From Candidatus Hydrogenedens sp. (lineage in GTDB: Bacteria; Hydrogenedentota; Hydrogenedentia; Hydrogenedentales; Hydrogenedentaceae), in contig JAIWNQ010000275.1 in NCBI GenBank assembly GCA_020216745.1, positions 1 to 19,100 of the forward strand: a DNA stretch of 19,100 bases, read 5' to 3'. Made by a program: the position numbers and the translations under genes. The notes beneath the pieces were generated by a model. It was not told where the DNA came from and ran no database searches. It saw only the letters and a list, made by a program, of their open reading frames with translations. Shown here one piece after another: positions 9,181 through 16,064 of the stretch. Position 1 is the first letter of the stretch. Every line of letters begins with the position of its first letter.

Positions 9181-9282
9181 ACCCCCCCAATAACCTATTC
9201 TCTATCAATAAGTTAAACCCTGTTCAGGGCAAAATACTCACTCTTATTTATAGAGCAATTTTACAAAGGAAAAGGAATAGTT

Positions 9283-10563
9283 ATGGGCATATATCCAGAA
9301 AAAGCATTAACATGGTTATATCGTTTATTATCCCTGAAAGGCTCAAATAGCCCTTCTAATACAAAGGCAAAACCTGCAAATGCAATTCGCCACTCCCTGA
9401 TATTTGATACCCCTAATCCTTTGTCATATAACTTCGTCCCGCTACCAGACCATATCCCCTTTTTTATGCTCGAAGTTTACAGATACTTGCGTGATTCCAT
9501 TCCCGACCTGTCCGATGCAGTCTGGACATGGAAACGACTTTGTAATAATGGCTTCGACCTACAGTGGGGAAACGAAGTAACGGAGGCGAAACTTGTTCAG
9601 GCAAAACGGATAATTGAACAGTTAAACCAGCGAATAAATAGTGGTGATGGTGGTCTTACAAATTTGCTGGATATTATATATACCTCACTATTTACCTATG
9701 GGGCATCCGCCCTTGAAATTGTTTTTTCACCTTCCAGCAATTACATTCAGGATATAGTCCCGATTGATGTCTGGACTATCCGCTTCCGTTGGGAAGACCA
9801 TTCATGGCAGGCATACCAGATTTATGGGAATGAAACAATCCATTTGCCATCAGAACGATTCGTATATATAGCCTTAGACCGTGATGGAACAAACCCTTAC
9901 GGTCGTTCCTTATTTCGTGCTTTGCCCTTTGTAATCAAGGTTCAACAGAGACTTATGGAGGATATGGCACGTGCAATGCATAACGCAGGCTGGGCACGAC
10001 TCCATGTGCAGTATAAACCCGAAGCAAAACTACCAGAAGAAAGTGAAGAGGAATATCAGAACCGAATGGAGGCAAACTTGGCTGAGATTCGGGAACAAAT
10101 GAGCAATTTAGGCGTTGACCAAAATGTCGTTACCTATGATAATGTAGGAATTTCTGTGGTTCAAGGGGCACAACGCTATCCTGCCTATTACGATACACAG
10201 CGAGCCATTGAAGAACAAATCATCACAGGCACACACATGATGCCCATCTTGTTAGGTCGGAATTATGGAACGACAGAGACCTATGGGACGGTGCAATATG
10301 AGATTATCAATCGTCAGGTAGAGACAATCAATCGCTCCATCGCTCGAATATTAGAACGGATTTATCGTTTAGAGTTGGCACTTGCAGGTGTTCAGGTAAA
10401 GTTGACGGTTCAGCCACGTTCCAATTGCACTTCAGATGCCCAAAAACAATCACTGGTCGAAACAAGACGGGTGAATGAGTTATTGCAATTGTTGCAGGCT
10501 GGAATCATTAGTATTGAAGAAGTCCGTAATCAACTTCGTCACATGAACATTTTATCTTCATAA
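9283..10563 (+). CDS. Phage portal protein
   Basis: The 426-residue product has the character of a tailed-phage portal, the dodecameric ring at one capsid vertex through which DNA passes. The supporting segments are the early YLRDSIPDLSDAVWTWKRLC region, the central stretch NPYGRSLFRALPFVIKVQQR (the helix around which portal cores assemble), the acidic E-rich wing segment (about residues 245-275), and the late GTHMMPILLGRNYGTTETYG followed by a long helix with repeated R-I and E-R. Residual similarity to Mu gp29-like (DUF935) and HK97-like portals is possible; I cannot separate them by eye. AAGGAAAAGGAA lies upstream of the ATG. It is the first gene of an eight-gene head/lysis run. A large terminase gene would normally lie just upstream, but the sequence there is a spacer and a host transporter. 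Confidence 0.88.
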   Translation: MGIYPEKALTWLYRLLSLKGSNSPSNTKAKPANAIRHSLIFDTPNPLSYNFVPLPDHIPFFMLEVYRYLRDSIPDLSDAVWTWKRLCNNGFDLQWGNEVTEAKLVQAKRIIEQLNQRINSGDGGLTNLLDIIYTSLFTYGASALEIVFSPSSNYIQDIVPIDVWTIRFRWEDHSWQAYQIYGNETIHLPSERFVYIALDRDGTNPYGRSLFRALPFVIKVQQRLMEDMARAMHNAGWARLHVQYKPEAKLPEESEEEYQNRMEANLAEIREQMSNLGVDQNVVTYDNVGISVVQGAQRYPAYYDTQRAIEEQIITGTHMMPILLGRNYGTTETYGTVQYEIINRQVETINRSIARILERIYRLELALAGVQVKLTVQPRSNCTSDAQKQSLVETRRVNELLQLLQAGIISIEEVRNQLRHMNILSS

Positions 10564-10593
10564 ACAACAGAACATCATAAAGGAGGTTTAACA

Positions 10594-11313
10594 ATGAGTA
10601 TTTTGGACACACTTTGTTTCGCAGAACGCTGGGGTGAAGTTATATCACCCGCACGTACTCAATTATCAGCAGAAACGGAGACAGATGAAAATAAAGAAGT
10701 CAATCGCTACACCTTGCGGGAACTAAAACCAGAGGAATATGTCGTTTTTACCCTTGATTTATGCCACAATCAAATTGACCGTCATTTCAGTTGCTTTCCA
10801 GAAGAGGAATTGAACACCATCAATCGTCTTGTGCCAGGTAGACCTTTAATGGAGCGTCATGATTTAAGAGGCTCTTTACCTCGGGGCACCTTCTTCCGTT
10901 CAACATTATCTCGCAATGGAGATTATGTTTCAGTTCGTCCTAAAGTATATGTGCTATTGTTAGACGAAAATCGGCACTTTATTGCAAATATCGAGGGTGG
11001 TATCTATCGGGAGACATCAATTGGCTTTTCATTTACCTTCCCTGAATGTTCTATCTGCGGTAAGGATATCCGTCAATGTATTCATGTGCCTGGCACAAAA
11101 TATGATGGCAATTTGTGTTTCTATCACATTCGCGGGGTTCAGGATGTATTAGAAGGCTCGGTTGTTGCCTGTGGTTCTCAAGGAACATCCTTCATAACAG
11201 AAGCACGCTCCCAATTTGCAGAGCGGATGGCTGAAAAATCACAGAACATATTGGGTCTAAATTACTTTAATGAATATAAAAATAGAAACCATAAATATTG
11301 GAGTTATGAATAA
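10594..11313 (+). CDS. Phage prohead (capsid maturation) protease-like protein
   Basis: The 239-residue protein matches the pattern of herpesvirus/HK97-type prohead serine proteases. A conserved histidine occurs in LMERHDLRGSLPRGTF (H89), the candidate nucleophile serine is in YRETSIGF (S142), and the third conserved segment is LEGSVVACGSQGTSF (187-200). Between the last two is an unusual cysteine/histidine cluster, C152-S-I-C155 then C162-I-H164, which looks like a small metal site. Such enzymes trim scaffold and capsid N-termini during head assembly, and the gene sits in the expected place between portal and capsid genes. AAAGGAGG precedes the ATG, 30 bp after the portal stop. Catalytic assignments are by motif position only. 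Confidence 0.78.
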   Translation: MSILDTLCFAERWGEVISPARTQLSAETETDENKEVNRYTLRELKPEEYVVFTLDLCHNQIDRHFSCFPEEELNTINRLVPGRPLMERHDLRGSLPRGTFFRSTLSRNGDYVSVRPKVYVLLLDENRHFIANIEGGIYRETSIGFSFTFPECSICGKDIRQCIHVPGTKYDGNLCFYHIRGVQDVLEGSVVACGSQGTSFITEARSQFAERMAEKSQNILGLNYFNEYKNRNHKYWSYE

Positions 11314-11350
11314 ATCATTGGGTCATCAAAACAGAAAAGGAGGTCTCAAA

Positions 11351-11557
11351 ATGCCACCAAAAATATCATTAACCAATAAGAAAAAATCACCACAAGGATT
11401 TGAACTTATGAACCGCCTTTGTGAGGATATTTCCGAACTACGAGAACGAGTTTCACGTCTTGAACAGTCCCTTCTACGCGGATTGTGGCTACTTGTGGCT
11501 AATTTGTTAGGAGTAATCTTCTCCCTTGTTCAGCAAAACATGTTTAACAATTACTAA
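11351..11557 (+). CDS. Small coiled-coil and membrane protein (XhlA-like)
   Basis: I start this gene at the ATG at 11351, which is preceded by AAAAGGAGG, rather than at the upstream in-frame ATG at 11270 that overlaps the protease gene by 44 bases and has no ribosome binding site. The resulting 68-residue protein has a charged N-terminus, a short amphipathic helix with heptad-like spacing (DISELRERVSRLEQSL, about 26-41) and one hydrophobic span (about 43-61). That is the layout of XhlA/hemolysin-type phage accessory proteins that act with holins, but no diagnostic motif proves it. It sits between the protease and the phosphoesterase-like gene, with 15 bp to the next gene. Confidence 0.72.
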   Translation: MPPKISLTNKKKSPQGFELMNRLCEDISELRERVSRLEQSLLRGLWLLVANLLGVIFSLVQQNMFNNY

Positions 11558-11572
11558 CGAAAGGAGGTGAAA

Positions 11573-12313
11573 ATGCTAAGTCGGTTCCGAAAATATGAAG
11601 AATCCATCCCTATTGACTGTGCCTTACACTCCGAAGGGCGGTTTGTAGTACAGCGACATAAGGATAAGCAGGGACATCATCTCGATGTCCGCCTTGAACA
11701 AGACCACTATCTATTAGGTTGGAGAATAGAAGCACATGAACTCCTACCAAAACTATGGGGTCAAGAAAAACTCCCCCACGACCCTATTTGGTTAGAGACG
11801 GATAAGGAGACAGAGTGTCTGCTTGCAGGACGGTATCGTTGGTTCAAGCAAAGCGATACATGTGGTTATCTGGAATTAACTTCAGAAACAGGTCAGCAAA
11901 TGGTGTATCAGGTCGAACGTTGGGCAGGCTTCCCTGCACGATTTCAGCAGGCTCTATGGCAACGGATGCAGACATGGCAAATTGCACCAGCGGATGTGCC
12001 ATCCTTGATAGAAGATGGTATTCACGCTCGGAAGTATGCCATCCGTAAACTTTGTGGATTAGGACAATTTTTAGATGGCGACGCATTCTGCTCGGAACAC
12101 TGGGAGAAGGCTCTGGCTCGATGCTCTTTGGAAGAGATCTATTCATATCTGCAAAAATGGGAGGCTCGTTTTTCCAGATATGCACCGTCGGAACGGATAT
12201 CTCGACCAGAGAAGATAGATGAGTCTTGGGTAAAATCGGGAGATAACAAGTTATCTCAGGAAATACTAAACCTTGTGTTGACACAACAACAAAAAGAAAC
12301 AACTAACATATAA
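11573..12313 (+). CDS. Protein resembling the LigD 3'-phosphoesterase domain
   Basis: Residues 23-50 read RFVVQRH..., then H-L-D-V-R-L-E, then L-L-G-W-R-I. This parallels the 3'-phosphoesterase domain of bacterial DNA ligase D (FVxQxH...LHxDxRLE...SW). H29, H36, D38 and R40 align with the metal- and phosphate-binding H, H, D and R of that domain, with one extra residue between the histidines. The later conserved histidine and tyrosine of LigD are not obvious here, where the region reads LETDKETECL, so activity is uncertain. The second half (about 100-246) is unrecognised. The family removes 3'-ribonucleotides or phosphates to leave clean 3'-OH ends. I use the ATG at 11573, five bases after AGGAGG; the GTG at 11567 overlaps the Shine-Dalgarno. 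The location inside a capsid gene run suggests a role with packaged DNA, which is inference. Confidence 0.65.
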   Translation: MLSRFRKYEESIPIDCALHSEGRFVVQRHKDKQGHHLDVRLEQDHYLLGWRIEAHELLPKLWGQEKLPHDPIWLETDKETECLLAGRYRWFKQSDTCGYLELTSETGQQMVYQVERWAGFPARFQQALWQRMQTWQIAPADVPSLIEDGIHARKYAIRKLCGLGQFLDGDAFCSEHWEKALARCSLEEIYSYLQKWEARFSRYAPSERISRPEKIDESWVKSGDNKLSQEILNLVLTQQQKETTNI

Positions 12314-12331
12314 CAAAAAGGAGGTTCTAAT

Positions 12332-12712
12332 ATGGTCTTCGGTGATATTGGTGGAACATACACAGAATTAATCATTACCTGCTCCACACCATCAACAGGA
12401 ACAGTAAGCATCCATCGTGGAGATGCCTTGAAACTTACAGGTGATTATGAGGTGAGTAATGCCTTCGCAGGAGAGGATGTTATCTTCGGGCAAGCCATGA
12501 GTGATTGCGATACAAATGAAAGTGCCATTCCTGTAAAGGTTCGAGGCGTGTGTATCTTTGATTATCAGGGGACACCGCCTACGGTAGATGGATTAAAAGG
12601 CATCGTGGGGGCATCTGTGCCAGGCAAAGTTAAAGCACCCGCTACGGGTAATGGTTTTGGCAGAGTTATTAAAGTAGAACCAGCCACGAGTCGTGTTCAT
12701 GTCTTACTCTAA
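12332..12712 (+). CDS. Probable capsid decoration (cement) protein
   Basis: This 126-residue, beta-rich, glycine-rich protein has no signal peptide or membrane span. Its pattern (an early AL-K-L-T-G-D-Y-E segment, a central G-E-D-V-I-F-G-Q-A, then VRGVCIFDY and a C-terminal G-x-G-F-G-R-V segment) resembles DUF2190-type head decoration proteins. It also occupies the standard place for them, directly before the major capsid gene. Such proteins bind the outside of the mature capsid and stabilise it. AAAAGGAGG precedes the ATG, with 18 bp from the previous gene. The call rests more on position and size than on decisive motifs. Confidence 0.62.
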   Translation: MVFGDIGGTYTELIITCSTPSTGTVSIHRGDALKLTGDYEVSNAFAGEDVIFGQAMSDCDTNESAIPVKVRGVCIFDYQGTPPTVDGLKGIVGASVPGKVKAPATGNGFGRVIKVEPATSRVHVLL

Positions 12713-12733
12713 CAAGAAAAGGAGGATATTTGT

Positions 12734-13783
12734 ATGATAAAAGAAAACACCAAACTAATGGAACAGATGCAGTTTTTATCCCAACCGAAAGAAAAACTGA
12801 TTTCAACGAAAGGTAAAGAACTATACGAGACCTTAAACACGTTGGGCTTGTCTTATTCTCAATATTTCCGTGCGTTGGGAACGAATATTGAGGAGTATTG
12901 TGCAAGAGAATTTGGAATAGACCTGCATCAAATTACGGTTGAACGTTTCTTCCAGACGGACCCAAATACGAAATGGTTATTTCCAGATTTGGTTCGTGAG
13001 TCAGTAGTTGCTGGAATGCAAAGCAAACCTATTTATCCACAATTAATCATCCGTGATGAGCATATTGGCAGTGCAGTTTATGATGTGCCGTATGTGGAAG
13101 AATCAGAGGAAGAGGAAGAACTTCGTCTGGTTAGTGAAGGTTCCGCTATTCCAGAATCGGAAATTACGTATGGAGACCGTGTGATTCGGCTGGAGAAATT
13201 AGGACGGGGTGTCATTGCTTCGTATGAAGTTATTCGCAGAATGTCGGTAGATATGTTGCGGGTTCATTTGCGAAGAATGGGAGAGTGTTTAGGTCGGAAT
13301 TTAGATAAACGGCTTGCTCTAATATTGGTCTATGGGGATGCTTCTGGCAGTGGAACCGCCCCAGAAATACTTAACTCAAGCACAGCTGGAACATGGAGTT
13401 ATACAGACCTTGTCCGTGCATTTTTACACCTGACCACTAAAAATTTCTTTACTCCTACACATCTGGTCGCCGATGCAAATACGATGGAGGCATTACTGTC
13501 GTTGCCAGAACTAACCGATTCAGGTCTGTTTGATTTTGCACGGAGTGGAAATTTGCCAACACCATTAGGTGTAAAACTTGTGCCAATGGCTGACCACCCA
13601 GTAAACTGCTTTACATTGCTCGATTCACGTTATGCTGTGCAGAAGTTGACCGAGCAGGACTTATTAGTCGAAAGTGACCGATTAATTAACCAGCAATGGG
13701 ATCGCAGTTATCTAACTGTAGTAACTGATTTTGCGGTTATCTACCAAAAAGCACGAGTTGTTGTTCGGAACGATTGGAGTTAG
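12734..13783 (+). CDS. Major capsid protein, HK97-fold type
   Basis: The 349-residue protein sits in the canonical place after protease and decoration genes. It has a charged N-terminal region (about 1-60), a possible protease-trimmed segment, then an acidic E-loop-like stretch (VEESEEEEELR). This is followed by the long helix region with VIASYEVIRRMSVDML and NLDKRLALILVYGDASGSG, and a C-terminal half alternating strands and helices: FFTPTHLVADANTMEALL, a loop with PLGVKLVPM, and ending in VVTDFAVIYQKARVVVRNDW. This arrangement is typical of HK97-fold capsids. AAAAGGAGGATATTTGT precedes the ATG. An encapsulin is a conceivable alternative fold relative, but the portal and protease next door argue for a viral-type shell. 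A strong stem-loop follows the stop. Confidence 0.82.
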   Translation: MIKENTKLMEQMQFLSQPKEKLISTKGKELYETLNTLGLSYSQYFRALGTNIEEYCAREFGIDLHQITVERFFQTDPNTKWLFPDLVRESVVAGMQSKPIYPQLIIRDEHIGSAVYDVPYVEESEEEEELRLVSEGSAIPESEITYGDRVIRLEKLGRGVIASYEVIRRMSVDMLRVHLRRMGECLGRNLDKRLALILVYGDASGSGTAPEILNSSTAGTWSYTDLVRAFLHLTTKNFFTPTHLVADANTMEALLSLPELTDSGLFDFARSGNLPTPLGVKLVPMADHPVNCFTLLDSRYAVQKLTEQDLLVESDRLINQQWDRSYLTVVTDFAVIYQKARVVVRNDWS

Positions 13784-13808
13784 CTCTTTTCCATTGACCA
13801 GATTACAT

Positions 13809-13849
13809 ATCTATGAGGGGTGTGCTTATACCTGCCACCCCTCATAGAT
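13809..13849 (+). other. Perfect 14-bp stem-loop after the capsid gene
   Basis: ATCTATGAGGGGTG (13809-13822) and CACCCCTCATAGAT (13836-13849) are exact reverse complements around a 13-base loop. Neither strand has a T-run after the stem, so it is not a standard intrinsic terminator. Placed 25 bp after the major capsid stop, it could stabilise the capsid mRNA 3' end, serve as a processing site, or partly end transcription so that capsid is made in excess over the lysis genes. It could also be a DNA-level recognition site. Confidence 0.75.
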
Positions 13850-13882
13850 GGCAAGAAAAACAAGATAAAAGGAAGGAAATTT

Positions 13883-14347
13883 ATGTCTGGACGGAATAAT
13901 CTTCAACTTGCTATCAAAATAGGTGATACATATCAAATAACACACTTCAATCTAAAAGAATTTGAAAATCCAAATGGGTGGGCTATGGTACATGAGTCGG
14001 TAATAATATCACTTACCAAAGTCCGTAAAGCTTTGATGGAAAAAATAGGCGAAGAGGTTGAGATTATTATTACTGGCTCAACACGAACACCACAGGATCT
14101 AAAAAGATTGGCTGAACGGCTTGGCTGGCTGGAGGAGGGAGGCTCTGTTGCAAGAAATTCAAGGCATCTCGACCGCTTTGGAGGGATTGCAGTAGACTTT
14201 TACGCACGGCAGAAACGGGATAAAAAACGAATCGCGACAAATATTGTCAAAGAAGTCTCACAACAATATTTTGATTTTGTAAAGGCTGATTATCCAGATG
14301 GGCATATCCACGCAGATAATCGGAATCAAAGTAATACAACATTATGA
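13883..14347 (+). CDS. M15-family peptidase, endolysin-like
   Basis: Starting at the ATG at 13883, which follows AGGAAGG, gives 154 residues. The open frame begins earlier at 13820, but that would run through the stem-loop without a ribosome binding site. The zinc-peptidase signature of the M15 D-Ala-D-Ala carboxypeptidase/L-Ala-D-Glu endopeptidase family is present: S93-R-H95 and AVD105 (the SxH...GxAxD motif) and the late H141-I-H143-A-D motif, with D139 in front as a possible catalytic acid. The GSTRTPQDL segment (65-73) is where the family has its substrate-side loop. In phages such proteins cut peptidoglycan stem peptides for release. The downstream holin-like gene supports a lysis role. 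There is no signal peptide, so export would need the holin. Confidence 0.75.
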   Translation: MSGRNNLQLAIKIGDTYQITHFNLKEFENPNGWAMVHESVIISLTKVRKALMEKIGEEVEIIITGSTRTPQDLKRLAERLGWLEEGGSVARNSRHLDRFGGIAVDFYARQKRDKKRIATNIVKEVSQQYFDFVKADYPDGHIHADNRNQSNTTL

Positions 14348-14376
14348 ACCACTAAATTAAAAAGGAGGAATAAAAT

Positions 14377-14763
14377 ATGATTACAACAACAATTCCTGTT
14401 TTAGACCAGTTCTTATTTTATTTACTAATGATGGTCTTTGGTAGCCTTTGGACAATAATGCGTGCTTATGAGTTATACCAACAACTCCGCAACTCAAAAT
14501 ATCGATTGGTGCTCAGTATTATTGAAAGTGCTGTCCAAAAAACATACGACACCTATACTCGTGAAATCAAAAAAAGTCGTGAAGATGGAAAATTAACACC
14601 TGAAGAACGACAAAAAGCGTTTCAACTTGCTATGGAAACCGCCATTGATTTGGCTAAAAACCAGAATTTAGACATCTTCAACATTGTACGGCGAGAATTT
14701 ATGCCTTATCTCATTCAACGCTCGTTGCAAAAACTAAAACTACAAAAGGCACAAAACAAATGA
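14377..14763 (+). CDS. Holin-like small membrane protein
   Basis: The 128-residue protein has one N-terminal hydrophobic span (about residues 10-28), then a long charged, helical tail with alternating basic and acidic residues. One N-terminal helix plus an amphipathic tail resembles LL-H-type phage holins, and the gene directly follows the endolysin-like gene with an AAAAAGGAGG ribosome binding site. No decisive motif supports the family, so a structural membrane protein remains possible. It is the last gene of the run; repeat array 4 begins six bases after its stop codon. Confidence 0.58.
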   Translation: MITTTIPVLDQFLFYLLMMVFGSLWTIMRAYELYQQLRNSKYRLVLSIIESAVQKTYDTYTREIKKSREDGKLTPEERQKAFQLAMETAIDLAKNQNLDIFNIVRREFMPYLIQRSLQKLKLQKAQNK

Positions 14764-14768
14764 CTACA

Positions 14769-14804
14769 ACCCGTCCGACTTGTCCGACCTGTCTAATGTG
14801 TCTG
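14769..14804. repeat. 9-bp tandem repeat, array 4
   Basis: Units ACCCGTCCG, ACTTGTCCG, ACCTGTCTA and ATGTGTCTG follow the last capsid-cluster gene directly and end 11 bases before the rplJ promoter. They have the same period and GTCYGAC-N2 pattern as arrays 1-3. Together with array 3 they bracket the whole capsid/lysis run. Confidence 0.85.
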
Positions 14805-14815
14805 CCTTCATCTGT

Positions 14816-14845
14816 TTGAAAGCATCGATTTAATTGTGATACAAT
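14816..14845 (+). promoter_or_regulatory. Sigma70-like promoter of rplJL
   Basis: TTGAAA (14816-14821) and TACAAT (14840-14845) are spaced by 18 bases, and transcription should begin near 14852, right where the L10 leader structure starts. Its presence shows that the ribosomal genes do not depend on the upstream capsid cluster. Confidence 0.75.
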
Positions 14846-14851
14846 TCTAAT

Positions 14852-14985
14852 AGTGCATCAAAGACAGCCGGTGGTTCGCAAGAACCTTAATATTGCCAGC
14901 CGAGAGGCACGAAACACAAAATAATTAGTCAATTATGGAAATTTGTGTCCGTGTTGCCTTGAGGTGGCACGGATGTTTTTTTTAA
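14852..14985 (+). promoter_or_regulatory. L10 (rplJL) leader with attenuator
   Basis: The leader matches the bacterial ribosomal protein L10 leader motif: AAGACAGCCGGTGG, a short hairpin GGTTC-GCAA-GAACC (14873-14886, GNRA loop), then TTAATATTGCCAGCCGAGAGG. Downstream, 14906-14911 and 14914-14920 can pair with 14950-14955 and 14942-14948. That fold excludes the terminator hairpin at 14949-14972, which is followed by eight T residues. In the known mechanism excess L10 with L7/L12 binds the upper element and shifts folding to the terminator, lowering its own synthesis. Motif and both alternative folds are seen; L10 binding is established for the family. Confidence 0.9.
14949..14983 (+). terminator. 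Intrinsic terminator (attenuator) of the L10 leader
   Basis: A 10-bp stem, CCGTGTTGCC with GGTGGCACGG (three G-T pairs inside), has a TTGA loop and is followed by ATG and eight T residues. It lies 58 bases before the rplJ start and competes with the antiterminator pairing of the leader. Confidence 0.85.
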
Positions 14986-15040
14986 TAACTGAATAATAAC
15001 GTTTAAGTGTAATGAGTGTTATGAGAGGAGGTGAAAAGCC

Positions 15041-15571
15041 TTGCCTACAAAGGAAAAAATTGAATCCGTTAACGAGATACGAGAGCGACTCGAATCGAAT
15101 AAGATAGCAATTATGACCCAATATATGGGTATAAATGTGGCACAGGTTACGGAACTACGTAAAAAACTGCGGGATGCGGGTATTCAATACAAAGTGTATA
15201 AAAATAATCTCGCCCGAATAGCCTTACGCGAAATTGGAGCAGAATCTGCCGCTGATTTTATGAATGGTCCGACCGCATGGGCTTTTTGTAATGACCCAGT
15301 TGCACCTGCAAAAATTTTGAAAGAATTTTCTAAAGAAGTACCTTTTGTTCAAATCGTCGGTGGTGTTATGGAAGGTAAGGTGCTCACGAAGGAGCAGGTT
15401 ATCAGTCTTGCGACTCTACCGCCGAGAGAGGTATTGCTGGCTCAAGCCGTCGGAACAATTTCAGCACCGCTACGTAATCTTGTCACAGTCCTGAATGCGA
15501 TACCAACAAGTCTGGTTAATGTAATTAATCAAATTAAAAAGAAGAAAGAAGAAGCCCAAACGGCTGCTTAA
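15041..15571 (+). CDS. rplJ: Ribosomal protein L10 (uL10)
   Basis: The 176-residue protein is full length for L10, the base of the ribosomal stalk that anchors L7/L12 dimers and binds 23S rRNA. The conserved N-terminal core is clear: K-x-x-x-V, then a strand ending in QYMGINVAQVTELRKKLRDAG, then YKVYKNNLARIAL and the FxNDPVAPAKIL segment. The C-terminal helix (about 145-172) that carries L7/L12 ends in a lysine-rich tail. Translation begins at TTG at 15041, preceded by GAGAGGAGGTG; there is no nearby ATG or GTG in frame, so a weak start codon may help keep synthesis limited. Regulated by the L10 leader upstream; rplL follows after 56 bp. Confidence 0.97.
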   Translation: MPTKEKIESVNEIRERLESNKIAIMTQYMGINVAQVTELRKKLRDAGIQYKVYKNNLARIALREIGAESAADFMNGPTAWAFCNDPVAPAKILKEFSKEVPFVQIVGGVMEGKVLTKEQVISLATLPPREVLLAQAVGTISAPLRNLVTVLNAIPTSLVNVINQIKKKKEEAQTAA

Positions 15572-15627
15572 TTTCATATTGATAACAAACCAAATAAAAA
15601 CAATATAACAAATAAGGAGATAATACG

Positions 15628-16032
15628 ATGTCAGACAAATTACAACCAATTATTGATGCAATTGCAGAACTGAATGTTCTGGAACTCAGCGAACTGGTCA
15701 AGGCGCTGGAAGAAAAGTTCGGTGTCACCGCTGCAGCGCCGATGGCAATGGCTATGCCAATGATGATGCCCGGTGCCGGTGCATCTGCTGGCGGTGAAGC
15801 CAAAGAAGAGGGACCCTCTGCATATAACGTCATTCTTAAAGAGCAGGGTTCCCAAAAGATTAACCTCATCAAGAAGGTTAAAGATTTATTAGGTCTTGGG
15901 TTGAAAGAAGCCAAAGATTTAGTCGACTCCGTACCTAAGGCAATTAAAGAGAACGTTAGCGAAGAAGAAGCCAAGAAGATTAAGGAAGAATTGGAAAGCG
16001 TCGGAGCGGTTGTTGAACTTCAAGGTGTATAA
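15628..16032 (+). CDS. rplL: Ribosomal protein L7/L12 (bL12)
   Basis: The 134-residue protein has the standard layout: an N-terminal dimerisation and L10-binding helix pair (about 1-33, with [14 protein letters not shown]), a flexible hinge (about 34-60) and a globular C-terminal domain (about 65-134) with [22 protein letters not shown], which recruits elongation factors. The hinge is unusual in being methionine-rich ([13 protein letters not shown]) besides alanine and glycine. The ribosome binding site AAGGAGA lies before the ATG. Cotranscribed with rplJ; a strong terminator follows 32 bases after the stop, so rpoB and rpoC, which often continue this operon, are not linked here. Confidence 0.97.
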   Translation: MSDKLQPIIDAIAELNVLELSELVKALEEKFGVTAAAPMAMAMPMMMPGAGASAGGEAKEEGPSAYNVILKEQGSQKINLIKKVKDLLGLGLKEAKDLVDSVPKAIKENVSEEEAKKIKEELESVGAVVELQGV

Positions 16033-16064
16033 TTAACACCGAAAATTTTAGACCATTCATATTA

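Noticed and set aside
11844..12302. 152-codon minus-strand open frame
   Set aside because: It is antisense to the phosphoesterase-like gene, which has a strong ribosome binding site and recognisable motifs.
12734..13783. Encapsulin rather than phage capsid
   Set aside because: Portal, protease and decoration-like neighbours favour a viral-type capsid, and no cargo enzyme gene is next to it.
13820..13882. N-terminal extension of the M15 peptidase
   Set aside because: It would translate through half of the stem-loop with no ribosome binding site; the ATG at 13883 has AGGAAGG in front.
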